Assembly: GCA_013286495.1 (NCBI GenBank)
Contig: JABDFQ010000015.1
Coordinates: 1 to 39,637 of the forward strand
DNA length: 39,637 bases
Direction: 5' to 3'
Source of the DNA: Gammaproteobacteria bacterium
GTDB taxonomy: Bacteria; Pseudomonadota; Gammaproteobacteria; DSM-16500
Shown here one piece after another: positions 24,093-33,907 of the stretch (positions are counted from its first letter, which is position 1; every line of letters starts with the position of its first letter). The position numbers were made by a program, and so were the translations under genes. The notes beneath the pieces are model-generated. The model was not told where the DNA came from. It did no database searches and saw nothing but the letters and a program-made list of their open reading frames with translations.

Positions 24093-25622
24093 ATGGATAA
24101 TAGAGATAATGAAATAAGATTAGGTCAGTATCTATTTAAGAAAATGATTAGTTCCAATTCTCATGAAATTGAGATTAAAGACTTATTTGTCTATGTGGAT
24201 GAACAAAAATATTCTCATGGTGAATCAAGATATAACACGGATAAAAAAGAAGCTACTTTAGATAGATTGACCTCACAAATTGAAATAATTGCCAAAATGG
24301 CGAATGCATACCATATCAAAAATAACTCCAGGGAAATAGCTACTGATACGGGAATTAAACATGAATTGAAAAACGGAAGTGAAAATCATATTACGCGAGC
24401 ATTGACCGTCGAGTTTTTTTTATATACGAAAGAGCCATTGTCTTTTTCAGAATTTCATCAACTAATTGATCGTATATTGGCAATTTCTGCAAATCAAAAT
24501 AACAATGTACATTTATTATTGAGTTCATTTTCTATAAAGACAGATGATAACCAACTTTTAAATGCTACTCTTTATGTAGAATGCGGAAATCAGCCAAAAA
24601 TAAATATGATATGCAAAAGAGGACCTGCGGCAAACGATCGTTTTTATCAAGATCATTATGAATCGTTCGAACCAATGGTAAATGTAGGTTGTTTACATTA
24701 TATGCCATCCATTGACCATCCACTTCAAGCTAAAGATATTGAAAATATCGAATTTAATAAGATCCCACTATTTGTATTAGCAAATAATGAAATTTATTAT
24801 GTACACAAGGATAAAAATATCATTATTCCGATCAATATCGATGATCAACCAGGATTGATTGATTTAATTAAACAAGAACTTGCTAATCCACCCTTTCCTA
24901 TTTCACGCAAAAATTATTTAATAATGGCTGACTCAATTGTTAAACTCAATAAAATAATCTCTCCGATCGACCGACATGCATCCACTTATTTTGCTGATAT
25001 GAATGGATTGATTGTGTCAAATCATGGCTTATTCACTGTTCATACAGCAGGTGAGGTTGGTTATCTTCAGGGCATCGAAATTTGTGCAGAACATGGTAGT
25101 CAACATCTTTTCGAGCTCTTGAAATCCTATATAAAAATAAAAAGTACTGAACTTATTCCAATAAAGACTGATCATATACTTACATCTAATAGCACGTATG
25201 CAAATCCTCAAGCGGCTATTTCAGCTTCTCCCATTGTACACATTGATTCAGAAGAGGATCGCGCAATAGCTTTTCCAGATTCATTGACCTGTCCTGACAT
25301 ATTTTCACTTGGAAACATAAATGAATTTAATATAAAAAAAGAAAATAATTGCTGGAAAATACAAAATCCTCCTTTTGGATCATCTTTCACTATTATTCCA
25401 GCTGAGCCAAGGCAACTTAAAGGATTTTCAAATGAATTTAGCTGGGATGTATCCAAACATAATGAAAAAGCAATTCTTGAACAAACAAAATTATTGATAG
25501 ATAAAAATAATACTTTATTTTTTAATAAAGCAAATGAATCTAAGAATGAATCTAAGCCTGAATCGACAACAAATACAAATGCACCAGATCCGGGTGCAAA
25601 CAAAAACGTGGGTAAGATTTAA
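24093..25622 (+). CDS. Large effector-like protein of unknown function
   Basis: A 509-aa protein without signal peptide or TM helix; ATG 24093 has only a poor ribosome-binding site. The N-terminal 90 residues are charged and helical. The middle (about 290-345) contains YFADMNGLIVSNHGLFTVHT followed by GYLQGIEICAEHGSQHLFELL, where GIEICAEH around residue 328 recalls the catalytic-Cys region of carbon-nitrogen hydrolases; I do not see the matching Glu and Lys with confidence. The C-terminus (about 480-509) is Lys/Asn/Glu/Thr-rich and disordered. It follows an IS66 remnant, lies in the accessory region and has no operon partner. A secreted effector is possible but unproven. Confidence 0.65.
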   Translation: MDNRDNEIRLGQYLFKKMISSNSHEIEIKDLFVYVDEQKYSHGESRYNTDKKEATLDRLTSQIEIIAKMANAYHIKNNSREIATDTGIKHELKNGSENHITRALTVEFFLYTKEPLSFSEFHQLIDRILAISANQNNNVHLLLSSFSIKTDDNQLLNATLYVECGNQPKINMICKRGPAANDRFYQDHYESFEPMVNVGCLHYMPSIDHPLQAKDIENIEFNKIPLFVLANNEIYYVHKDKNIIIPINIDDQPGLIDLIKQELANPPFPISRKNYLIMADSIVKLNKIISPIDRHASTYFADMNGLIVSNHGLFTVHTAGEVGYLQGIEICAEHGSQHLFELLKSYIKIKSTELIPIKTDHILTSNSTYANPQAAISASPIVHIDSEEDRAIAFPDSLTCPDIFSLGNINEFNIKKENNCWKIQNPPFGSSFTIIPAEPRQLKGFSNEFSWDVSKHNEKAILEQTKLLIDKNNTLFFNKANESKNESKPESTTNTNAPDPGANKNVGKI

Positions 25623-25639
25623 GCATGGTTGCCGAAAGC

Positions 25640-25773
25640 TCACTAATAAATCACGTGAACCTGGTTGCCATGTTGTTCAGCAAACCATGGATAAACAGCA
25701 TGATGAAACAATTCAGTTTTATAAAAAATTAGGATTTGTTGCTTCACATGAGGGATTGAAGCTGCACTTATAA
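25640..25773 (+). pseudogene. C-terminal fragment of a GNAT acetyltransferase
   Basis: About 43 codons, ending at 25773, finish with DKQHDETIQFYKKLGFVASH, the conserved final helix and strand (xxAxxFYxKLGF) of GNAT N-acetyltransferases. The acetyl-CoA-binding motif and N-terminal half are missing, so this is a relic left by deletion, next to other decayed genes. Confidence 0.5.
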
Positions 25774-25957
25774 TCCATTTCAGGATGTATGAGCTGTAAA
25801 ATAAGCTGATACAATGCCAACTAACAATCCAGCTACATCAAGTCAATCTGATTTATTAAATATGACTCTCTATTCTTGACCTCTTGTTTATTTGTTGAAA
25901 AAGAGTAAGATTCGCGAAATTTACTTCTCTTCAATTTAAATAAGGAAGTTAGCATCA

Positions 25958-26131
25958 ATGAAGTCTATCTCCTCTGAGGGTAAGCCAAAGCAATCTTGCC
26001 CTGATGGAAAATATTGGATAAGTGAACATCAGAGAAAAAGGATAAATAAAAATGGAAAACCTTATATTCAGCATGTAAAAGGATATTGTTGTTCTTATCA
26101 TGGTCGTTGGCAAAAGATTGCTGAATTATAA
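25958..26131 (+). CDS. Small Cys/His-rich hypothetical protein
   Basis: A 57-aa frame with AAGGAAG 9 bases before its ATG. It contains C14 (QSCPDGKYW) and a C-terminal HVKGYCCSYHGRWQKIAEL, giving three Cys and several His that could bind zinc, in a strongly basic protein (RKRINKNGK in the middle). I do not recognise the family. It overlaps the longer downstream frame by 32 bases. The good ribosome-binding site is the main evidence that it is real. Confidence 0.5.
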   Translation: MKSISSEGKPKQSCPDGKYWISEHQRKRINKNGKPYIQHVKGYCCSYHGRWQKIAEL

Positions 26132-26957
26132 ACTTTTACAGAATCCCGGCAAGAATGGAACATCTCCTTATCAAAAAGCTTCTGATAAAAAAGCATGGAT
26201 AAAATGTAAAGAAACATTCCGCGAGGTTTACGATGCGCTTGAAAAAGATAATCCTTTCCCAGGAGTTTGCCATTATTTTAGCGAGCACCTAATATTGAAA
26301 AACATCCATGGCAGAAAAATTATTTCGATTTACCTGATGTTTCTCATTTTCATTTTGTTAAATTGGCCAGGTAGTTGTTATGCGCAGTCTCAGAAAAATA
26401 TTCAATCTCAGTTTGAGAGATTAGTCAGGAAGATTAATACACATACCCTTTGCGAAATAAACTACAATCCATCAAAAACTGCCGCGATCGTGAATGATGA
26501 TTGCCGTTCTGCGATCTACATCAATTTCAAGACAAAAAAAACTTATACCATCGCAAATAAAAAACCTGCTTATCATATTTTTGCTAAATGGATCAATGAT
26601 AGCATCGTAACAGTTGAAGATTCTTGCGGAACGGGATGCGCGAATGTTGTTGTTTTTGTGGCGCCTTCAGTCGTCTTCGCTTGTCCAGTACATGAATTTA
26701 GAATTAAATCACTGAATATGCATGAGCCACCTGATTATTATCATAATCGTCCATTGTTAATTGATGTTTATAGAAAAATAGTTGTTTGTTATGATGATGC
26801 AAATAATATTCAGGTGTTCCCTCTACCTAAACAACCAACCATTCATCCACCAAATGGATATTTCTCTGAAAAAGCTGAGATTCGTAATAATAAATTAATG
26901 ATTAACTATCAAACCAGGCAGGGAAAAGTAAAAAAAATTATGTATGGGATGGTTTAG
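26100..26957 (+). CDS. Hypothetical protein with an internal signal-anchor segment
   Basis: The open frame has 285 codons from ATG 26100. A hydrophobic segment lies at about 77-94 (IYLMFLIFILLNWPGSCYAQ) and looks like a signal peptide ending CYA-Q, so the functional start may be the in-frame ATG 26337 (206 aa, exported); neither start has a good ribosome-binding site. The mature part has six Cys (for example DSCGTGCANVVV), is beta-rich and contains VEDSCGTGC and VFACPVHEF, suggesting a disulfide-bonded periplasmic protein. The preceding 78 residues look like part of another protein (WIKCKETFREVYDALEKDNP) and may be a fused remnant. Function unknown. Confidence 0.55.
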   Translation: MVVGKRLLNYKLLQNPGKNGTSPYQKASDKKAWIKCKETFREVYDALEKDNPFPGVCHYFSEHLILKNIHGRKIISIYLMFLIFILLNWPGSCYAQSQKNIQSQFERLVRKINTHTLCEINYNPSKTAAIVNDDCRSAIYINFKTKKTYTIANKKPAYHIFAKWINDSIVTVEDSCGTGCANVVVFVAPSVVFACPVHEFRIKSLNMHEPPDYYHNRPLLIDVYRKIVVCYDDANNIQVFPLPKQPTIHPPNGYFSEKAEIRNNKLMINYQTRQGKVKKIMYGMV

Positions 26958-27052
26958 ACTAATTCAATTTTAAAATAATTGATTTTAATGAGCTATAATT
27001 TTCTTCGAGGCTATTATTGCAAATCAATGGTCAATCATTGAGTAGAATAAAA

Positions 27053-27340
27053 TTATTTGATAAATGATTCAAAATGTTCATGATGTTTTGTTGGGGAAAA
27101 TTCAGTGATTTGATAATCAGCAACATCATGAATAGCAAATGGATCTTGCTTTAAAAATTCTTCTAATTTTTCACGATTTGTTAATTGAGAGATAATAATT
27201 CCACCGGTTCGTGGGACTTTAGGCCCTGATGCGACAAAATAATTATTCCTGTAACCATTGTCTAAAAAAGCTTTGTGTTCAGTTAAATGTTGGTCTATCT
27301 GATCCAGTGATTTTTTATATGTAATTTCGATTATAAACAT
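27053..27340 (-). CDS. YciI-family small protein
   Basis: A 95-aa ferredoxin-fold protein of usual YciI length. MFIIEITYKKSLDQIDQHLTEHKAFL has the conserved His near residue 21, followed by FVASGPKVPRTGGIIIS and the FLKQDPFAIHDVADYQITEF stretch with the conserved Asp-Pro-Phe. YciI-related proteins are thought to be small dimeric enzymes or ligand-binding proteins of unclear function. It precedes the small membrane-protein gene in the accessory/core boundary region but on its own spacing. Confidence 0.85.
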   Translation of the reverse strand: MFIIEITYKKSLDQIDQHLTEHKAFLDNGYRNNYFVASGPKVPRTGGIIISQLTNREKLEEFLKQDPFAIHDVADYQITEFSPTKHHEHFESFIK

Positions 27341-27382
27341 AGGTGGCCTGAATAAATAATTAATCGTGAATGATGTTTAGAT

Positions 27383-27580
27383 TTAATGTGAAAATTGCCC
27401 AAGTGCAGCTCGGATTTTTTTATCAGTATTAAATTGTGATAAAGCATACACAGACCATATGGCTGCAAGAGGCCAGCCAATCACTGTGCATTGTAGAATT
27501 AAGCAAAAAATTCCGGAAAAAGGTTTTCCGATGGTGAAAAATTGCAGCCAGGGAAGTATAAGCGCAAGCATTAATCTCAT
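27383..27580 (-). CDS. Small two-TM membrane protein, YqaE/Pmp3-like
   Basis: A 65-aa protein with AAGGAA 7 bases before its ATG. Two hydrophobic helices (about 3-16 and 22-45) are separated by GKPFSG and followed by a charged tail (DKKIRAALGQF). The pattern GKPFSGIFCLILQCTVIGWP is what small YqaE/Pmp3-type proteins of gammaproteobacteria look like; these are inner-membrane proteins with proposed roles in membrane stress. It lies between yciI-like and tRNA genes on the same strand. Confidence 0.65.
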   Translation of the reverse strand: MRLMLALILPWLQFFTIGKPFSGIFCLILQCTVIGWPLAAIWSVYALSQFNTDKKIRAALGQFSH

Positions 27581-27633
27581 GTGAGTTCCTTTTTTAAGTT
27601 GAGTGATTGAGTTGATTAGAGGGATATTTTATG

Positions 27634-27707
27634 CGCGCCCGGAGGGATTCGAACCCCCGACCACCTGGTTCGAAGCCAGATACTCTATCCAGCTGAGCTA
27701 CGGGCGC
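27634..27707 (-). tRNA. tRNA-Arg (anticodon TCG)
   Basis: On the - strand a 74-base cloverleaf: acceptor GCGCCCG pairs with CGGGCGC, the D arm starts GCTCAGCTGGATAGAGT, the anticodon loop is CTTCGAA, and the T arm contains GGTTCGAATCC. Position 34-36 is TCG, reading CGA and other CGN codons. CCA is not encoded. It is the last of three tRNA genes after csrA. Confidence 0.95.
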
Positions 27708-27789
27708 GTGTGGTATCTATATATATCTATATATATGCACGAAACGAAAGGTACATGAAATTCTACTGCATTCATTCAAGCTTTTAGAG

Positions 27790-27863
27790 CGCGCCCGGAG
27801 AGATTCGAACTCCCGACCCCTTGGTTCGTAGCCAAGTACTCTATCCAACTGAGCTACGGGCGC
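27790..27863 (-). tRNA. tRNA-Arg (anticodon ACG)
   Basis: A 74-base cloverleaf on the - strand with the same acceptor stem as its neighbour and anticodon loop CTACGAA (anticodon ACG, which TadA normally converts to ICG). The T arm is GAGTTCGAATCTC. No CCA is encoded. It differs from the TCG gene mostly in the anticodon arm and T stem, so the two Arg genes are probably ancient duplicates. Confidence 0.95.
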
Positions 27864-27889
27864 GTTTTAGAAACCAGACCAACACTTAT

Positions 27890-27979
27890 CGGAGAGGGAG
27901 GGATTCGAACCCTCGATGGAGCTTTTGGCCCCATACTCCCTTAGCAGGGGAGCGCCTTCAGCCTCTCGGCCACCTCTCC
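27890..27979 (-). tRNA. tRNA-Ser (anticodon GCT)
   Basis: A 90-base class II tRNA on the - strand with the long variable arm typical of serine tRNAs. Acceptor GGAGAGG pairs with CCTCTCC, the D arm begins TGGCCGAGAGG, the anticodon loop is CTGCTAA (GCT, reads AGC/AGU), and the T arm contains GGGTTCGAATCCC. No CCA is encoded. csrA - tRNA-Ser - tRNA-Arg is the standard gammaproteobacterial order. Confidence 0.95.
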
Positions 27980-28004
27980 ATAGTCTTTCCATTACCCAAC
28001 TTCT

Positions 28005-28031
28005 CCTGGGTTACAACACCCAGGATTTTTT
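28005..28031 (+). terminator. Intrinsic terminator pointing against csrA and the tRNAs
   Basis: CCTGGGT (28005-28011) pairs with ACCCAGG (28018-28024) across a 6-base loop, followed by A and six T (28026-28031) on the + strand. All flanking genes are on the - strand, where the hairpin has no T run. It could stop antisense transcription into csrA, or act as a simple hairpin between csrA and tRNA-Ser. Confidence 0.55.
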
Positions 28032-28037
28032 CTCCTT

Positions 28038-28316
28038 TTATTCCTTGTTTGTGTCGCCTTTGTCAGCCTTTGGCTCGCGTTTCTTTTTCGCAGGCGCAGT
28101 CGTAATTACAGGTGCAGCTTCTTCCTGTTTGGCAACAGGTGTCGGCGAACCTTTCTCTTGCTGAATTCGTTGATAAATTTCTTCACGATGAACTGAAACA
28201 TCTTTTGGTGCATTAATACCAATACGCACCTGGTTACCTTTAATACCAAGTACAGTAACGATAACATCGTCACCGATAACTATAGTTTCACCCACACGTC
28301 TTGTTAAAATTAGCAT
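28038..28316 (-). CDS. csrA: Carbon storage regulator CsrA with extended C-terminal tail
   Basis: 92 aa from ATG 28316, which has AAAGGAGATGG just upstream. Residues 1-60 are a canonical Csr[21 protein letters not shown] and [22 protein letters not shown] carry the RNA-binding residues (R6, R7 and the VHREEIY segment). CsrA dimers bind GGA motifs in mRNA leaders and block or alter translation; in Legionella and Coxiella they control the switch between replicative and transmissive phases. The usual protein ends near residue 62-65; here about 30 more residues follow, rich in Ala, Pro, Lys and Glu ([12 protein letters not shown]), probably disordered. Gene order next to tRNA-Ser is conserved. 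Confidence 0.95.
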   Translation of the reverse strand: MLILTRRVGETIVIGDDVIVTVLGIKGNQVRIGINAPKDVSVHREEIYQRIQQEKGSPTPVAKQEEAAPVITTAPAKKKREPKADKGDTNKE

Positions 28317-28465
28317 TATCCATCTCCTTTTTAAAAACTGCCATGTCTGTTCAAACTTTATACATCCCCGTTTATCCCTCGGCGCAATGTGTGTTGCTAC
28401 GCAACTTTCAAGGTGTGCAATGGTAAACAAAAAAATTGCTTTCTGCAAACAGGATTTGCATTTTT

Positions 28466-29719
28466 TTATTCAAAAAAGGGAGGATTTTTATCGCTTTCTG
28501 CCTTGTCTAATTCAAATGCTTGATGTATTGCTTGAACTCCTTTTTCAAGGTGTTCTTCATCAACGACAACAGAAATCTTGATCTCGGAAGTGGTAATCAT
28601 TTGAATATTAATACCTTCCCGTCCCAATGCCTTGAACATGGTCGTGGCAACACCAGCATGCGAACGCATGCCAATCCCCACTAATGAGAGTTTGGCGACT
28701 TTGGAATTGGTCTTGATATTAATCATGGTGTCCAGTTCAGTCACTAGTTCCTCAATCACAGACATGGCACGCTGGTACTCCCTGCGATTGACAGTAAAAG
28801 TGAAGTCTGAGGTGTCATCGCGGGTTGAAGCATTCTGCGCGATCATGTCGATTTCGATATTGGCTTCACTGACCCGACCTAATATATGGCCTTCCATGCC
28901 TAATTTACGTGGTACTCCAGAAAGCGAAATAATGGCTTCTTCGCGACTAAAGGCAATACCTGAAACTAATCGTTTTTGCATGGTTTTATCCTCAAAGGTA
29001 ACAAGCGTTCCCGGACCATCTGAGAAAGTCGAGAGAACGCGAATAGGCATATTATGTTTACTGGCAAGCTCCACAGAGCGCATCTGCAACACTTTGGCGC
29101 CAAGGCTTGCCAATTCCAGCATTTCTTCAAAACTGATGCGTGGAATCAGACGCGCTGCCGGCAGGAAATGTGGATCAGTGGTATAAACGCCATCCACATC
29201 GGTATAAATCTGACATTCGTCTGCTTTTAAGGCTGCAGCTATGGCTACAGCGGTCGTATCTGAACCGCCACGACCTAATGTGGTGATATCACCATGCTCG
29301 TTAACGCCCTGAAAGCCTGCGACAACCACAATACGATCTTTTTCCAGCTCGCGCTGGATGACTTCAGTTTTTACTTTAAGAATGCGTGCTTTTGTATGAA
29401 TGTTATCGGTATATATGCCGACCTGCGGGCCGGTGAATGAGCGGGCCGGGCAGTTCTTCGCGTTGAGTGCCATGCTGAGCAAGGCCATGGAAACTTGCTC
29501 GCCGCTTGCGATCAGCACGTCATATTCTCGTGGCTCATAATGTTGCGTGAGCGCACTCGCCAGACGAATTAGCCTATCCGTTTCGCCATACATGGCTGAA
29601 ACAACGACCACAACGTGATGTCCTTCCTGTTTGGCCTTGATCACCTTTTCCGCAACATGATGGATGCGATCGAGGTTTCCGACGGAGCTGCCGCCATATT
29701 TTTGTACGATAAGGGCCAT
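28466..29719 (-). CDS. lysC: Aspartate kinase, monofunctional with ACT domains
   Basis: 417 aa, typical length. It phosphorylates L-aspartate, the first step toward lysine, diaminopimelate, methionine and threonine. The kinase domain has the N-terminal KYGGSSVGN (family KFGGTSV) and later [18 protein letters not shown] and [12 protein letters not shown] motifs. The C-terminal third contains two ACT domains (for example [19 protein letters not shown] and [22 protein letters not shown]) that bind lysine and/or threonine for feedback inhibition. It lies between alaS and csrA, as in Pseudomonas and Legionella. The ribosome-binding site before ATG 29719 is weak. Confidence 0.95.
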   Translation of the reverse strand: MALIVQKYGGSSVGNLDRIHHVAEKVIKAKQEGHHVVVVVSAMYGETDRLIRLASALTQHYEPREYDVLIASGEQVSMALLSMALNAKNCPARSFTGPQVGIYTDNIHTKARILKVKTEVIQRELEKDRIVVVAGFQGVNEHGDITTLGRGGSDTTAVAIAAALKADECQIYTDVDGVYTTDPHFLPAARLIPRISFEEMLELASLGAKVLQMRSVELASKHNMPIRVLSTFSDGPGTLVTFEDKTMQKRLVSGIAFSREEAIISLSGVPRKLGMEGHILGRVSEANIEIDMIAQNASTRDDTSDFTFTVNRREYQRAMSVIEELVTELDTMINIKTNSKVAKLSLVGIGMRSHAGVATTMFKALGREGINIQMITTSEIKISVVVDEEHLEKGVQAIHQAFELDKAESDKNPPFFE

Positions 29720-29734
29720 AAGTTATTTGCCTGG

Positions 29735-32326
29735 TCAAGTTTTTATATGATCATTCACCCAAGTGTAAACAGACTGCAATGCTTTTTCCAACGCTTCCGG
29801 CTTATTTCCACCAGCTTCGGCAAGATCCGCTCGTCCACCACCTTTGCCACCAATCTGTTCAGCAACCATGCCCACGATTTCTCTCGCATTGAATTGGTTG
29901 ACCAGATTCTCAGTGACACCACCCACGACACTGACTTTATTGTCCTTGACGATAGACAAGACAATCACGGCTGATGGCAATTGTTGTTTTAATTGATCGA
30001 TGGCATTTCGCAAGGCTTTGCCATCCAGTCCTTCCACTTTGGTCGCCAGCACATGGATTTGGCCAATCTGTTTTGCCTGTGTCACCAGATCACGACTAAA
30101 GACACCAGCAAGTTTATCCTTAAGTTGCTGAATTTCTTTTTCCAGTGCATGAATACGATTATCTGCCTGCAGCATTTTTTGTTTGTGTTCGTCTTCGCGC
30201 TTTTCAATATATTGCAATGCACCATGACCTGTGACAGCTTCAATACGACGTACACCTGCCGCAACACCACTTTCAGCCGTTATTTTGAAAATGCCGATAT
30301 CACCCGTATGCTCAGCATGCGTACCACCACATAATTCCACGGAAGAACCAAAATGCACGACGCGTACTTTGCTACCATATTTTTCTCCGAATAAGGCAAC
30401 TGCACCGCTGGCAATCGCTTCTTCTGGTGTGGTGACATTGACCGTGGCTTCATGGTTCGCGCGTATTTCATCATTGACTAATTGTTCTACTTTACGAATT
30501 TCTTCTGCTGTTAATGGTGAGGAATGTGAAAAATCAAAACGTAAACGTTCTGGTTCAACCAGTGAGCCTTTTTGCATGGCGTGATCACCTAACACTTGTT
30601 TTAACACCATATGCAATAAATGTGTGGCGGTATGATTTAATACCGTTGCAGCACGACGTTTTGCATCAATTTCAGCAATCACTTCATCGCCAATGTGCAG
30701 GTTGCCTTTTTCCAGTTTGCCTAAATGTAAATGTGTGTGTGCCTGTTTGATCGTGTCGAGAACTTTGAAATAGGTTGTCTGATTGATGCGCAATATTCCC
30801 TGATCACCGACTTGTCCGCCAGATTCAGCATAGAAAGGGGTTTTATCCAGCACGACAGAACCTTTTTGTCCTGCATTTAAGCTATCAACAAATTTTCCAT
30901 CAGCATATAACGCGAGAATTTTGCCAGTTTCCTGGGTGTGATCATGCAATACATTTTTATGGCCTGTAAATTCTGTTGGCTGTTGTTTATCTTGCACGAC
31001 AGTATATTCCGTGTTGAATTGACTGGCTTGTCGTGAACGTTCACGTTGTTTTCCCATCGCTGCTTCAAAGCCATCGTAATCAATGACAAGGTTACGTTCA
31101 CGTGCAATATCAGCAGTTAAATCCGCAGGGAAACCATAAGTGTCATATAATTTGAAAACAGTTTCGCCGGGAATGACATCGGTTTTTAATTGACTGATTT
31201 CTTCTTCAAATAATTTTAATCCTTGCGATAAGGTAGTGCTGAATTGTTCTTCTTCCTGACGCAATATTTTTTCCACCTGTGATTGTGCTTTAACAAGTTC
31301 AGGATAAGCATCACCCATTAAATCAACCAGTGGTTGTACGAGACGATAAAAGAAAGGCTGCGTCAAGCCAAGTTTATTGCCATGACGCAATGCACGACGA
31401 ATAATGCGACGCAATACATAACCGCGTCCTTCATTTGATGGAATGACACCATCAACAATTAAAAAACTGCAGGAACGAATATGATCAGCTATCACGCGCA
31501 AGGAAAAATGGCTGAAGTCATTTATATTCGCAATTTTTGCTGCGGCTTTGATTAATGGCTGAAATGCATCGGTATCGTAATTATTATTGACGCCTTGCAT
31601 GACAGCAGAAATTCGTTCGAGTCCCATGCCAGTATCAACTGATGGTTTTGGGAGTGGTGTCAATGTACCATCGGCAGCGCGATCATATTGCATGAAAACA
31701 AGGTTCCAGATTTCAATATAACGATCACCATCTGCATCTTCGCTGCCTGGTGGCCCGCCTGCAATATGTGCGCCATGATCATAAAAAATTTCTGTACAAG
31801 GACCGCAAGGACCGGTTGGGCCCATCGACCAGAAATTATCGTGCTCACCGCAACGGCTGAAACGTTTGGGGTCAACCTTGATTTCATTTAGCCAGATATC
31901 TTCTGCTTCCTTGTCATCTTCAAATACAGTAATCCACAATTTTTCTGGTGGTAATTGCAGGCGATCTACAAGAAATTCCCAGGCAAAACGAATGGCATCA
32001 CGTTTGAAATAATCACCAAAACTGAAATTGCCCAGCATTTCAAAAAAGGTATGATGCCGCGCCGTATAACCAACGCGTTCCAGATCATTATGTTTACCGC
32101 CTGCGCGTACACAACGTTGTGATGAAGTGGCGCGTGTGTAAGGCCGTGTTTCCTGACCGAGGAAAACATCCTTGAATTGCACCATGCCAGCATTGGTGAA
32201 TAAAAGGGTAGGGTCATTGCCTGGAACAAGGGAACTGCTGGGAACAATCGTGTGCGCATATTCACGAAAATATTCCAGGAATTGACGACGAATTTCTTTG
32301 CTGCTCATAAAGTTTTTGTTTGTCAT
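29735..32326 (-). CDS. alaS: Alanyl-tRNA synthetase
   Basis: 863 aa, full length for the bacterial enzyme, which charges tRNA-Ala and edits mischarged Ser/Gly. The class II catalytic domain shows [20 protein letters not shown] and [11 protein letters not shown]; the editing domain has the zinc-type HTATH (about 564-568) and CGGTH (about 664-668) motifs; the C-terminal C-Ala domain ends with the Gly-rich [17 protein letters not shown]. The ATG at 32326 lies 12 bases after recX, so it is probably in the recA-recX transcript. An in-frame second Met is 6 codons downstream and is also a possible start. Confidence 0.97.
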   Translation of the reverse strand: MTNKNFMSSKEIRRQFLEYFREYAHTIVPSSSLVPGNDPTLLFTNAGMVQFKDVFLGQETRPYTRATSSQRCVRAGGKHNDLERVGYTARHHTFFEMLGNFSFGDYFKRDAIRFAWEFLVDRLQLPPEKLWITVFEDDKEAEDIWLNEIKVDPKRFSRCGEHDNFWSMGPTGPCGPCTEIFYDHGAHIAGGPPGSEDADGDRYIEIWNLVFMQYDRAADGTLTPLPKPSVDTGMGLERISAVMQGVNNNYDTDAFQPLIKAAAKIANINDFSHFSLRVIADHIRSCSFLIVDGVIPSNEGRGYVLRRIIRRALRHGNKLGLTQPFFYRLVQPLVDLMGDAYPELVKAQSQVEKILRQEEEQFSTTLSQGLKLFEEEISQLKTDVIPGETVFKLYDTYGFPADLTADIARERNLVIDYDGFEAAMGKQRERSRQASQFNTEYTVVQDKQQPTEFTGHKNVLHDHTQETGKILALYADGKFVDSLNAGQKGSVVLDKTPFYAESGGQVGDQGILRINQTTYFKVLDTIKQAHTHLHLGKLEKGNLHIGDEVIAEIDAKRRAATVLNHTATHLLHMVLKQVLGDHAMQKGSLVEPERLRFDFSHSSPLTAEEIRKVEQLVNDEIRANHEATVNVTTPEEAIASGAVALFGEKYGSKVRVVHFGSSVELCGGTHAEHTGDIGIFKITAESGVAAGVRRIEAVTGHGALQYIEKREDEHKQKMLQADNRIHALEKEIQQLKDKLAGVFSRDLVTQAKQIGQIHVLATKVEGLDGKALRNAIDQLKQQLPSAVIVLSIVKDNKVSVVGGVTENLVNQFNAREIVGMVAEQIGGKGGGRADLAEAGGNKPEALEKALQSVYTWVNDHIKT

Positions 32327-32338
32327 GATTATGCTGCT

Positions 32339-32788
32339 TTATATTTTTATCACATTCTCAATTTGCTCGCGGGTGAATCCCCGATATTGCAAAAACCGTA
32401 TTTGTCTTGCACGTAATTTCAAATCATCAGGCAATTTACCCTTGAATTGTTTTTGCCAGATTTTTTGTGCCAATGCAAACCACGCATTATCAGTGATCTG
32501 TAAATGTTCTGCAATCATCTCGGGTAAAATGCCGCGCGACTGTAATTCTGCAGAAATACGCAACGGACCGTAACCTTTTCCACTGCGCCAATGAATATAA
32601 TTTTCTGTAAAACGTGATTCGTTAATATATCCTGCTTGCAATAATTCCTCGACGATCATTTGTGCACTACTGACAGAATAAGCCCGGTTTTTTAATTTTT
32701 GTATGAGCTCATGCACTGAATGATCACGGCGTGCCAGCAAATTTAATGCAGCACGCCGCAACTTTGATAATTCATCATTATCTTTCAC
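32339..32788 (-). CDS. recX: RecA regulator RecX
   Basis: 149 aa starting with GTG 32788, only 5 bases after the recA stop. It is a three-helix-repeat protein that binds RecA filaments and limits their activity. Family hallmarks are ALNLLARRDHSVHELIQKL, then EELLQAGYINESRFTENYI and KGYGPLRISAELQSRGI, and the C-terminal IRFLQYRGFTREQIENVI. As in E. coli it is expected to be expressed by read-through from recA. Confidence 0.95.
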   Translation of the reverse strand: MKDNDELSKLRRAALNLLARRDHSVHELIQKLKNRAYSVSSAQMIVEELLQAGYINESRFTENYIHWRSGKGYGPLRISAELQSRGILPEMIAEHLQITDNAWFALAQKIWQKQFKGKLPDDLKLRARQIRFLQYRGFTREQIENVIKI

Positions 32789-32793
32789 AGTAA

Positions 32794-33843
32794 TCAGGCA
32801 ATTTTCTCCATCGCTTCATCTTCATCAACAGAAGTACCGGTCGATTTTTCTGTCGCAATGGTAAGTTCACGAACCTTGCCTTCAATTTCCTGCGCAATCG
32901 CTTTTTGTTCCTTGAGAAATTGACGAGCATTTTCCTTGCCTTGTCCAATGCGCTGGCCGTTATAACTAAACCATGCACCTGATTTATCGATCAAGCCCAA
33001 TTGCACACCCAGGTTGATGATTTCACTTTCCCGTGAAATACCTTCGTTATACAAAATGTCAAATTCTGCCTGTTTGAAAGGAGGCGCTACTTTGTTTTTG
33101 ACGACTTTGACACGGGTTTCACTGCCGACGACTTCATCGCCTTCCTTGACATTGCCGGTACGACGAATATCAAGACGTACGGACGCATAAAACTTGAGTG
33201 CATTACCACCAGTCGTGGTTTCAGGATTACCAAACATCACACCAATTTTCATGCGGATCTGGTTGATGAAAATAACGAGAGTGTTGGAACGTTTGATGTT
33301 GGCGGTGAGTTTACGCAAGGCTTGTGACATCAGGCGTGCTTGTAAACCCATATGCGAATCGCCCATTTCGCCTTCAATTTCAGCTTTGGGGGTGAGGGCT
33401 GCAACAGAGTCAACCACCACAATATCAACTGCATTGGAGCGCACTAGCATGTCAGTGATCTCGAGCGCCTGTTCACCGGTATCTGGTTGTGAAATGAGCA
33501 AGTCATCTACTTTGACACCCAGACGTCTGGCATAACCAGGATCGAGTGCATGTTCTGCATCCACAAATGCAGCTGTGCCACCTTTTTTCTGGCATTCAGC
33601 AATCACTTGCAAAGTGAGAGTCGTTTTACCCGATGATTCTGGACCATAAATTTCCACAATGCGTCCTCTGGGCAATCCGCCGATACCGAGTGCGATATCA
33701 AGGGATAATGAGCCGGTAGAAATCGCTTCAATATCTTTCATGTCAGAAGCATCATCACCAAGACGCATGACGGCGCCTTTGCCAAACTGGCGTTCAATCT
33801 GGCTTAATGCAGCAGCCAGCGCTTTTTTCTGGTTGTCTTCCAT
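32794..33843 (-). CDS. recA: Recombinase A
   Basis: 349 aa from ATG 33843, preceded by AAGGA; an upstream in-frame ATG would add 41 non-homologous residues and is rejected. It catalyses ATP-dependent strand exchange. Motifs are the N-terminal [15 protein letters not shown], Walker [10 protein letters not shown], Walker B region [12 protein letters not shown], loop L1 [12 protein letters not shown], and loop L2 [22 protein letters not shown]. The acidic C-terminal tail (EDEAMEKIA) is shorter than usual. It leads a recA-recX(-alaS) operon. I see no LexA-type box (CTG-N10-CAG) upstream. Confidence 0.98.
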   Translation of the reverse strand: MEDNQKKALAAALSQIERQFGKGAVMRLGDDASDMKDIEAISTGSLSLDIALGIGGLPRGRIVEIYGPESSGKTTLTLQVIAECQKKGGTAAFVDAEHALDPGYARRLGVKVDDLLISQPDTGEQALEITDMLVRSNAVDIVVVDSVAALTPKAEIEGEMGDSHMGLQARLMSQALRKLTANIKRSNTLVIFINQIRMKIGVMFGNPETTTGGNALKFYASVRLDIRRTGNVKEGDEVVGSETRVKVVKNKVAPPFKQAEFDILYNEGISRESEIINLGVQLGLIDKSGAWFSYNGQRIGQGKENARQFLKEQKAIAQEIEGKVRELTIATEKSTGTSVDEDEAMEKIA

Positions 33844-33907
33844 AGTGTAGTCCTTCAGTAGTAAATGAGAGTCGCTCTTTGGAAAGAGGTTAACAGGGGA
33901 GAAGTTA

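Noticed and set aside
27821-28164. + strand frames across the tRNA genes
   Set aside because: They are translations of the complementary strand of tRNA-Ser and tRNA-Arg and the csrA 3' end.
28317-28448. 44-residue N-terminal extension of CsrA
   Set aside because: CsrA always starts MLIL; AAAGGAGATGG stands directly before ATG 28316.
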